Source: Nitrospinota bacterium (GTDB taxonomy: Bacteria; UBA8248). From it: DNA of 5,053 nt. Below are positions 1 to 4,412 of the stretch, piece by piece; position 1 is the first letter of the stretch, and every line of letters starts with the position of its first letter. Under the pieces are notes generated by a model. It searched no databases. It was not told where the DNA came from and worked only from the letters and a program-made list of their open reading frames with translations. The position numbers and the translations under genes were made by a program. Where the stretch lies: the NCBI GenBank assembly GCA_003506735.1, contig DNYS01000267.1, positions 8,819 through 13,871 of the forward strand. The letters are read 5' to 3'.

Positions 1-1
1 C

Positions 2-922
2 GTGAACCTGATCAGCGACACCGCGCTGACGACGGCCATCGCCAACCGGAGCAGCCTCATTACGGACGGAGCCGGCTCGTTCGAGGTCACGGACCCGTCG
101 AAACTGACCAGTTCGTCGTTCTCGACCTCGGTCACCCTGTTCGACTCCCTCGGCTCGCCGCATTCGATCACGCTTTTCTTTCGGAAAATCGGCGAAAATA
201 TCTGGGAGTACAACGGAACCGTTCGAGGCGACGATTTAACGGGTCCGACCGACAATGGCGAGAACGAGCAGGTCCTTTTTGGCCGGCTCTGGTTTACCGA
301 GTCGGGCTCTCTCGACATCGAGGACAAGTTTCTCGGCCCGGTCAACGCGGACAATACGATCAACCTTGCCGACAAAAACGGATTCCTCTTCCCGAGGGCG
401 AACCGCTTCAACTTCGAGGGCGGCTCCGCCGCGAACCAGCAAATCGATTTCGATTTCGGAACGTCCATCACGACCGACGCCTCTGTCACCGGAGGCCTGG
501 ACGGGGTTACGCAGTTCGCGGGCCAGTCGGCCGTCAATAACCAAACGCAGAACGGGTTCACGACCGGTACCCTGCAGGCGATCGGCGTCGGCCGGAACGG
601 CAACATCACCGGTCAGTTCACGAACGGTCAGACGCGGGACCTGGCCCGGATCATCCTGGCGAACTTCAACGCTCCCCAGCGCCTGAGCATCCAGGGCTCC
701 AGCCTCTTCTCCGGAACCCAGGCTTCGGGCCAGCCGATTCTTGGCCAGGCGGCCAGGGCTGGGTTCGGCTCGGTGCTCTCGAACTCGATCGAGCTGTCCA
801 ACGTCGATATCGCCGAGGAGTTTGTGAAGCTGATTCAGGATCAGCAGGCATTCCAGGCCAACGCGCGGGTCATCTCAACGACAGAAGACCTCCTGGACGA
901 GGTGGTCAACCTGACGAGGTAA
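2..922 (+). CDS. flgE: Flagellar hook protein FlgE, C-terminal part (5' end outside window)
   Basis: FlgE polymerises into the hook, the curved extracellular universal joint between basal body and filament. About 306 C-terminal residues are present; the reading frame is open to the left edge, so the GTG at position 2 is internal and not a start. Visible residues ~30-170 fit the FlaE-type middle domain, with the signature VTLFDSLGSPHSITLFF (44-60) and later GLDGVTQFA. Then comes the hook-type stretch NGNITGQFTNGQTRDLA followed by ANFNAPQ. The end (~257-304) is the conserved basal-body rod/hook C-terminal helix: SNVDIAEEFVKLIQDQQAFQ, then ANARVIS and DLLDEVVNL. These are family signatures I recognise; FlgE is preferred over FlgF/FlgG because of the long FlaE-type insert. 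The gene ends in TAA (920-922) and is followed by a strong terminator, so it is the last gene of its transcription unit. Base composition is GC-rich (about 63% in one hand-counted line). Confidence 0.95.
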   Translation: MNLISDTALTTAIANRSSLITDGAGSFEVTDPSKLTSSSFSTSVTLFDSLGSPHSITLFFRKIGENIWEYNGTVRGDDLTGPTDNGENEQVLFGRLWFTESGSLDIEDKFLGPVNADNTINLADKNGFLFPRANRFNFEGGSAANQQIDFDFGTSITTDASVTGGLDGVTQFAGQSAVNNQTQNGFTTGTLQAIGVGRNGNITGQFTNGQTRDLARIILANFNAPQRLSIQGSSLFSGTQASGQPILGQAARAGFGSVLSNSIELSNVDIAEEFVKLIQDQQAFQANARVISTTEDLLDEVVNLTR

Positions 923-950
923 GCTCACTCGATTTCCCCGGTTTTAATAG

Positions 951-1012
951 CCGGCGGCGCGTGCTCACTTTCCCCCGGAAGCGGAAAACGAACGCGCCGC
1001 CGGATTTTTTTT
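951..1012 (+). terminator. Rho-independent terminator of the flgE transcription unit
   Basis: A perfect 12-bp GC-rich stem pairs CCGGCGGCGCGT (951-962) with ACGCGCCGCCGG (992-1003) around a 29-nt loop. It is followed by A and then eight T (1005-1012). It lies 28 nt after the flgE stop codon, the expected place for an intrinsic terminator. The loop is longer than usual but may contain its own small TTCC/GGAA hairpin (970-980). Confidence 0.9.
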
Positions 1013-1050
1013 GCACTGGACGGCCTCCCCGGCAGCGCCGAATGGAATTA

Positions 1051-1068
1051 TTGGCAAGGGGATTGCGA
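1051..1068 (+). promoter_or_regulatory. Sigma-54 (RpoN) -24/-12 promoter for the motA operon
   Basis: The sequence TTGGCAAGGGGATTGCGA matches the RpoN consensus YTGGCACGNNNNTTGCW in all but the seventh position of the -24 block and the last base. The invariant GG (1053-1054) and GC (1065-1066) are exactly 10 bp apart, as required. Predicted transcription start is near 1078, which leaves a leader of about 445 nt before motA. The element lies just after the flgE terminator and points toward motA. RpoN, together with an FleQ/FlrC-type enhancer-binding activator, controls middle flagellar genes in many Gram-negative bacteria; the activator site was not identified here. Confidence 0.75.
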
Positions 1069-1102
1069 GAAGGGGAGGGCAGGAAGGAGCCCCGCCGGGA
1101 AA

Positions 1103-1279
1103 ATGGGCCCCCCCCCAAAAAAAATGGCCGAGACGCACGTTTCCATGGCCGATGCGGTATCTTTCTCCTCTCTCCCTGAAGCGGTGGCGCATATCCCTCG
1201 TGCCGCCGCTTTCCGGTATCGACCCACTTTCCGCGGCCCTGCCTCTGGCCATTTGGCCGCGGCCTGGAAGTGCCTGTAA
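1103..1279 (+). CDS. Doubtful small ORF (58 aa) downstream of the sigma-54 promoter
   Basis: No family is recognised. The ORF starts at ATG 1103 with MGPPPKKMAETHVSMADAV and ends at TAA 1277-1279 with AAWKCL. A strong Shine-Dalgarno-like AGGAAGGAG (1081-1089) lies 13 nt before the ATG, a little far. A second in-frame ATG at 1124 would give 51 residues but has no ribosome binding site nearby. The ORF begins about 25 nt after the predicted sigma-54 start, so it would be the first coding unit of that transcript. Codons 2-7 are a C9A8 homopolymer run, so a one-base change would break the frame. There is no transmembrane segment or signal peptide. Third-position composition is not decisive. It may be plain leader RNA rather than a gene, and it shows no FlbD resemblance. 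Confidence 0.2.
   Translation: MGPPPKKMAETHVSMADAVSFSSLPEAVAHIPRAAAFRYRPTFRGPASGHLAAAWKCL
1108..1124 (+). repeat. C9A8 homopolymer tract
   Basis: Nine C (1108-1116) are followed directly by eight A (1117-1124), about 30 nt after the predicted sigma-54 transcription start. Such tracts are prone to slippage in replication and also to sequencing or assembly length errors. Confidence 0.9.
1231..1262 (+). other. GC-rich hairpin in the motA leader
   Basis: CCGCGGCC (1231-1238) and GGCCGCGG (1255-1262) are perfect 8-bp inverted repeats around a 16-nt loop. An outer ACTT/AAGT pairing (1226-1229 with 1268-1271) may extend the stem across an internal loop. No T-tract follows, so it is not a standard terminator. 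It overlaps the end of the doubtful ORF. It could be an RNA structure in the leader; function unknown. Confidence 0.35.
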
Positions 1280-1449
1280 AATAAGGCTATCTTGACTAGC
1301 GATCATCGAAGTGAGATAGAAATGACCTGCTTGGAGGGGTACGGGAAGGGGGGTAATGTTCCCTGGCCGGAATCGGAGGCGCTGGTTTTCCGGTGATGCC
1401 CCAACGGGGCTCTGGAATTGGTTTTTGTGATTCGGTAGCGCGAGTTAGA

Positions 1450-1499
1450 GCCTGGAGATGGGGAGGCATCTTTTTCATCCCAGGCCACTTCATACCTCC
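1450..1499 (+). promoter_or_regulatory. Hairpin and possible pseudoknot just upstream of motA
   Basis: GCCTGG (1450-1455) and GATG (1457-1460) pair with CATC (1476-1479) and CCAGGC (1480-1485), giving a 10-bp stem with a single bulged A. The 15-nt loop holds GGAGG (1462-1466), which is complementary to CCTCC at 1495-1499, so an H-type pseudoknot is possible. The structure ends 23-37 nt before the motA ATG, which itself lacks a good Shine-Dalgarno sequence. This could bear on translation of motA, but no known riboswitch class is recognised. Confidence 0.3.
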
Positions 1500-1522
1500 A
1501 GCTCTCTGGGAACGCAATTCGC

Positions 1523-2287
1523 ATGGATCTGGCCACCCTACTCGGCATTGTCTCGGCATTCGGGCTCATTCTCTATGCCATCCTCTCAAGCAGCGGCATC
1601 GGGATTTTTGTCGATTACCCCTCGGTGTTCATTGTTATTGGCGGAACGCTTGGCGTAACCCTGATTACATTTCCGCTGGCAAGTGTGCTGGGCGTTACGA
1701 AGGTGGTGATGAACGTCTTTTTTGTGAAGTCTCAAAGCGTTGCAGCGTTGATTCCCACCTTGGTGGATTTTGCCGGCCGCGCGCGCCAGGACGGCATTCT
1801 CGCCCTTGAGACGGTTGCCAAAGAGACGCCGGATGCCTTTCTCGGCAAAGGGATTCAGCTGGCCGTGGACGGCCTGGAGCCCAGAGCCATTGCCAATGTC
1901 TTGGAAAAAGAAATCGAGTATATCGAAGAGCGTCACGGCATGGGCTCGACCATATTTCTCTCGATGGGGACGATTTCTCCCGCCATGGGCCTGATCGGGA
2001 CACTGGTGGGGCTGGTGCAGATGCTTCAGAACCTCTCCGACCCCGAGTCGATCGGCGGGGCCATGGCGGTGGCCCTCCTGACGACGTTCTATGGCGCCAT
2101 CCTGGCGAATATGATTTTCATGCCCTTCGCCGGAAAGTTGCAGGTGCGGCACAAGGAAGAGATGCTCGGGAAGATGTTGATGCTCGAGGGCATTATCTCC
2201 ATTTCGAGCGGCGATAATCCTCGGATGCTCGAACAGAAACTGATGTCCTTTGTTCCTCCCAGCGAGCGTAAAACCAGCGACGATTAA
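1523..2287 (+). CDS. motA: Flagellar motor stator protein MotA
   Basis: MotA forms the pentameric inner-membrane ring of the stator and, with MotB, turns ion flow into torque on the rotor. The 254-aa length is normal for PomA/MotA of this type. The start MDLATLLGI is the classic N-terminus, so ATG 1523 is chosen although only a weak GGGA (1508-1511) precedes it. Visible features: TM1-TM2 with DYPSVFIVIGGTLGVTLI (31-48); a cytoplasmic loop with R88 and E96 in RQDGILALE, aligning with PomA R88 and E96 that contact FliG; TM3 with P153 and PAMGLIGTLVGLV; TM4 with MAVALLTTFYGAILAN (181-196) and P201. The prolines correspond to PomA P151 and P199. T160 and T188 align with PomA T158 and T186, sites linked to sodium use, so the coupling ion may be Na+. 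It is the first gene of the motA-motB-motB-fliL-fliM operon. Confidence 0.96.
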   Translation: MDLATLLGIVSAFGLILYAILSSSGIGIFVDYPSVFIVIGGTLGVTLITFPLASVLGVTKVVMNVFFVKSQSVAALIPTLVDFAGRARQDGILALETVAKETPDAFLGKGIQLAVDGLEPRAIANVLEKEIEYIEERHGMGSTIFLSMGTISPAMGLIGTLVGLVQMLQNLSDPESIGGAMAVALLTTFYGAILANMIFMPFAGKLQVRHKEEMLGKMLMLEGIISISSGDNPRMLEQKLMSFVPPSERKTSDD

Positions 2288-2301
2288 ACGGCGGCTGCTC
2301 C

Positions 2302-2305
2302 GGAG
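2302..2305 (+). promoter_or_regulatory. Ribosome binding site of the first motB gene, within a palindrome
   Basis: GGAG lies 9 nt before ATG 2315 and supports that start. It sits inside the perfect 10-bp palindrome GCTCCGGAGC (2297-2306) and next to a GGCT/AGCC pairing (2293-2296 with 2304-2307), so it may be partly masked in the mRNA. Confidence 0.6.
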
Positions 2306-2314
2306 CCCGACCCC

Positions 2315-3112
2315 ATGGCGGCATCGACCGAAGGTGATTTCGACCTCGAAGAACCGAAGAAAAGAAAGAAAGAGCCCGATCCGAAACCCAAGGATCTGGG
2401 GCCCATGCTCATGGCAGCCCTGGCCATCCTCCTTCTTGCGTTTTTTATCCTCCTCGTCAGCATGGCCACCATCGATTCGGAAAAGCGCAAAGTCGTCCTG
2501 GAATCGCTCAAGGGCACTTTTGGGGTATTCGAAGGCGGCGCTTCGGTTGTTGCCGGAAAAGGGATTGGCGATAGCGGAAAGAGCAAGGTGCAAATTCAGT
2601 TCATGACATCCATTGCCATGCTCCAGGACTTTGCTAAGGCAAAAGGCTTTGAAAAAGAAGTGTTTATAGACGGTTCCAGCAAGGGATTCAGGATTTCAGT
2701 ATCCTCGTCAGCCCTTTTCGCCAAGGGCGGAGCGACGCTTCGTTCCAAGAATTACCGCATTCTCAACATGGTGAAATTCATTATTGCAGACGGCCAGAAG
2801 AAATTCCGGATTCGGATCGAAGGCCATACCGACAACGTGCCTAGCGGCTCGGAGAAATACCCCTCGAACTGGGAGCTTTCCGTAGCGAGGGCAATGGCGG
2901 CATTGCGATATGTCATTCGGGATCGGGGAATCAATGGCAGCCAGGTGGAAGCAGCGGGTTATGCGGGTTACCGGCCAATAGTGCCCAACACGAGCCCGGA
3001 GAACCGGGCTCGGAACCGGCGCGTGGAATTTTCTTTCCTTGCCAAGGAGAAGCCCAAGGACTTGGACCCGACAAAAAGCATCGACGTAGGCGGTTTCAAG
3101 TTTCAATTTTGA
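2315..3112 (+). CDS. MotB/OmpA-family stator-like protein lacking the transmembrane Asp
   Basis: A MotB-type protein of 265 aa, predicted to sit in the inner membrane with a periplasmic peptidoglycan-binding domain. Order of parts: a charged cytoplasmic N-terminus with KKRKKEPDPKPKD (15-27), one TM segment ~29-50 (PMLMAALAILLLAFFILLVS), a linker, then an OmpA-C domain (~120-240) with IEGHTD (168-173), WELSVARAMAAL (186-197) and NRRVEF (234-239). Alignment by eye with the next gene (shared LL-FF-LL pattern and following D) places Ala35 where MotB has its ion-carrying Asp; the motif Trp and Phe are also lost (Gly29, Met33). The peptidoglycan-binding residues are intact, so it is not a decayed gene. 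It lies 27 nt after motA and 9 nt before the second motB. Possible roles: heterodimer partner of the canonical MotB, or a non-conducting anchor. The family call is firm; the role is inference. Confidence 0.9.
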   Translation: MAASTEGDFDLEEPKKRKKEPDPKPKDLGPMLMAALAILLLAFFILLVSMATIDSEKRKVVLESLKGTFGVFEGGASVVAGKGIGDSGKSKVQIQFMTSIAMLQDFAKAKGFEKEVFIDGSSKGFRISVSSSALFAKGGATLRSKNYRILNMVKFIIADGQKKFRIRIEGHTDNVPSGSEKYPSNWELSVARAMAALRYVIRDRGINGSQVEAAGYAGYRPIVPNTSPENRARNRRVEFSFLAKEKPKDLDPTKSIDVGGFKFQF

Positions 3113-3114
3113 GG
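3111..3114 (+). promoter_or_regulatory. Ribosome binding site of the second motB gene
   Basis: GAGG lies 7 nt before ATG 3122 and overlaps the TGA stop of the preceding gene (3110-3112). This tight arrangement supports the start and suggests coupled translation of the two motB-type genes. Confidence 0.65.
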
Positions 3115-3121
3115 ATTTACG

Positions 3122-3850
3122 ATGAGCGATGACGGTCCCGATCCGGATGCCTGGCTAGTGACATTTGGCGATCTCATCACACTCCTGCTCACATTTTTTG
3201 TGTTGCTTCTGGCAATGAGCTCGGTGGACCAAAAGAAGCTCGAAGAGGCTTTTGAGCACTTTGGCGGCAAGCCCTTCCTTCTCGAGGGGGGGGAATCCTC
3301 TGTCATTGGAATCAAATCCGAATCCAAGGCGAGTATGGAAGCTCAGATAAAAAGAGGTATGAGAATTGCAATAGTGATCAAAAAGATTCTCCAATCCGAC
3401 GAGGGTGGAGATATAAGACCGGGCGAAAATGTTCTTGACGCTACCGGTGAGGTCCGGATCAAGGGAGAAAAAAACGGGCAAGTTATTGTATTTAGTGGTT
3501 CTTTTTTGTTTAAAGAGGGTTCCGCTGAACTCCGGATAGGGGCGCTTCCGGTATTGGATGGGATCGCAAAAGTAATGCTCGATGGCGATGAGAAGATTTC
3601 GGTGGAAGGCCACACCGATGATCGGGAAAAACCGGTGAATTCGCGTTATATCGACCGGTGGGATTTGTCGGCAGCCAGGGCGGTGAATGTATTGAAGTAT
3701 TTGATTGAAAAGGGTAAAGTACCAGAGCAACGTTTATCGGCCGTTGGATACGGTGGTTCCCGCCCAGTGAAGCCAAATATGACGGATAAAGACCGCCTGG
3801 GCAATCGCCGGGTGGAAATTGTCATCGCCAACGACGCAGCATCCAATTAA
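3122..3850 (+). CDS. motB: Flagellar motor stator protein MotB, canonical
   Basis: MotB anchors the stator to peptidoglycan and carries the ion-binding Asp. The 242-aa protein has a very short cytoplasmic tail, then PDAWLVTFGDLITLLLTFF (8-26), the standard MotB motif with Trp11, Phe15 and the essential Asp17; the TM segment spans ~12-33. A plug/linker region follows, then an OmpA-C domain (~120-235) with VEGHTDD (161-167), RWDLSAARA (179-187) and NRRVEI (228-233) that binds peptidoglycan. Length is close to the short MotB/MotS type. The TM motif resembles sodium-type MotS/PomB (W-x-x-T-[FY]-x-D-L-[IM]) more than the E. coli A-D-F-M-T-A form. Its start is 9 nt after the preceding motB-like stop, with GAGG at good spacing. 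A G8 run crosses codons 55-58. GC content is visibly lower than in flgE (about 38-42% in two hand-counted lines). Assignment is firm; ion choice is inference. Confidence 0.96.
   Translation: MSDDGPDPDAWLVTFGDLITLLLTFFVLLLAMSSVDQKKLEEAFEHFGGKPFLLEGGESSVIGIKSESKASMEAQIKRGMRIAIVIKKILQSDEGGDIRPGENVLDATGEVRIKGEKNGQVIVFSGSFLFKEGSAELRIGALPVLDGIAKVMLDGDEKISVEGHTDDREKPVNSRYIDRWDLSAARAVNVLKYLIEKGKVPEQRLSAVGYGGSRPVKPNMTDKDRLGNRRVEIVIANDAASN
3286..3293 (+). repeat. G8 tract inside motB
   Basis: Eight G lie in codons 55-58 (Glu-Gly-Gly-Glu), between the TM segment and the OmpA domain. Loss of one G leads to TAA about 20 codons later; gain of one G also leads to a premature stop. Either change removes the peptidoglycan-binding domain. 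Confidence 0.85.
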
Positions 3851-3867
3851 TTTACCCAGAGGAAAAT

Positions 3868-4374
3868 ATGGCAGAGGCCCCCGAAGATCAGGAAGCTGCC
3901 CAAGAAGAACCAAGTAAAGGCGGCGCGATGAAATGGATTATCATTTCTCTCGTGGCTACCCTTGTTTTAGGCGGCGGCGGCTTCGCAGTTTGGTGGTTTG
4001 TCCTAAGTGGTGACGATAAAAAGGCGGATGTCGTAAAAAAGAAGGGTGAAGGAGGGTCCGAGGCGTCTCTGCCCGGCCCGATCGTTTCGCTCAAGACGTT
4101 TATCGTAAATCTGGCCGATCCGGGCGGCCGGCGGTATCTGAAGGTCAAACTAGACCTTGAACTCACCACCAAGGATTCCGAAAAGGAGTTGAAGGGGAGG
4201 TTGCCCGAGGTTCGGGATCAGATCATTTTGGCGTTAAGCAGCAAGACATATCAGCAGATACAGGGGATAGCCGGCAAGACCGTATTGCGGGAAGAACTTA
4301 CGGCCCGGATGAATTCGGTGCTCAAGAAGGGTCAAGTGAAAAAGACATATTTTACGGAATTTGTTGTTCAATAA
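3868..4374 (+). CDS. fliL: Flagellar basal body-associated protein FliL
   Basis: FliL is a single-pass inner-membrane protein that associates with the stator around MotB and supports torque, especially under high load. The 168-aa length is typical. Visible parts: an acidic cytoplasmic tail (1-20), one TM segment ~22-46 (MKWIIISLVATLVLGGGGFA from residue 21, then VWWFVL), a charged linker rich in Lys, and a periplasmic stomatin/SPFH-like FliL domain with FIVNLADPGGRRYLKVKLDL, then RLPEVRDQIILALSSKTYQQ and the end KKTYFTEFVVQ. ATG 3868 is chosen because AGAGG (3858-3862) lies 5 nt upstream; ATG 3928 (Met21) lies right at the TM segment and would remove the cytoplasmic tail. The gene lies 17 nt after motB and 38 nt before fliM, the usual order motB-fliL-fliM, which fits a role in stator-rotor function. 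Confidence 0.95.
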   Translation: MAEAPEDQEAAQEEPSKGGAMKWIIISLVATLVLGGGGFAVWWFVLSGDDKKADVVKKKGEGGSEASLPGPIVSLKTFIVNLADPGGRRYLKVKLDLELTTKDSEKELKGRLPEVRDQIILALSSKTYQQIQGIAGKTVLREELTARMNSVLKKGQVKKTYFTEFVVQ

Positions 4375-4385
4375 TCGTCCAATAC

Positions 4386-4398
4386 GGGGCCGATCCCC
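4386..4398 (+). other. Small hairpin between fliL and fliM
   Basis: GGGG (4386-4389) can pair with CCCC (4395-4398) around CCGAT, directly before the AAAGGAG of fliM. The 4-bp stem has no T-tract, so it is not a terminator. It could help expose or limit the ribosome binding site; weak evidence. Confidence 0.25.
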
Positions 4399-4405
4399 AA
4401 AGGAG
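4399..4405 (+). promoter_or_regulatory. Ribosome binding site of fliM
   Basis: AAAGGAG lies 7 nt before ATG 4413, the best Shine-Dalgarno sequence in the window, and fixes the fliM start. Confidence 0.8.
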
Positions 4406-4412
4406 TTGAGTT

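Larger units (their letters stand above)
923..1522. other. 600-bp flgE-motA intergenic region
   Basis: This is by far the longest gap in the window. In order it holds the flgE terminator, a sigma-54 type promoter, a doubtful small ORF with a C9A8 tract, a GC-rich hairpin, and a hairpin with possible pseudoknot just before motA. In many flagellar clusters a short flbD gene sits between flgE and motA; I read the three forward frames and saw no FlbD-like sequence. I saw no tRNA, no insertion sequence and no CRISPR repeats. The reverse-strand frames overlap the terminator and resemble no family I know. Confidence 0.7.

Noticed and set aside
2..4. GTG at position 2 as the start of the first gene
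   Set aside because: The frame is open to the left edge and the protein begins in the middle of FlgE, lacking the hook N-terminal rod-type domain.
255..686. 143-codon forward frame inside flgE
   Set aside because: Ser/Arg-rich out-of-frame translation of a clear flgE coding region.
1246..1260. Second sigma-54 element, TGGCCATTTGGCCGC
   Set aside because: GG-N10-GC spacing is right, but the TT before GC and the AC of the -24 block are missing, and it lies in the 1231-1262 hairpin.
1277..1305. Sigma-28 promoter, TAAA followed by AGCGATCA
   Set aside because: The -10 matches only 5 of 8 and the spacer is 17 rather than about 15.
965..1306. 113-codon reverse-strand frame in the intergenic gap
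   Set aside because: It runs through the flgE terminator arm, has no recognisable domain and opposes the sigma-54 promoter.
1292..1322. Sigma-70 promoter with TTGACT (1292-1297)
   Set aside because: The -35 is good but the best -10 candidates (GATAGA at 17 bp, TAGAAA at 19 bp) match poorly. Not strong enough to list.
1388..1426. Terminator-like GCCCC-AAC-GGGGC hairpin (1398-1410) with later T5
   Set aside because: The stem is only 5 bp and the T run begins 12 nt after it, too far for an intrinsic terminator.
1322..1430. Two 24-codon ORFs (1322-1396 and 1356-1430), the second with three Trp and a G-rich upstream stretch
   Set aside because: Too short to judge, overlapping each other, and a Trp-type attenuator makes no sense before motA.
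1508..1522. Sigma-54 element directly before the motA ATG
   Set aside because: GG-N10-GC is present, but the start would fall inside motA at about codon 4 and the rest of the consensus is poor.
923..1522. flbD between flgE and motA
   Set aside because: No frame in the gap shows the FlbD-type start or its hydrophobic/charged pattern.
1586..2593. 335-codon reverse-strand frame
   Set aside because: It lies fully opposite motA and the first motB-like gene, both clear family members. The translation is His- and Gly-rich with no recognisable domain, a shadow frame.
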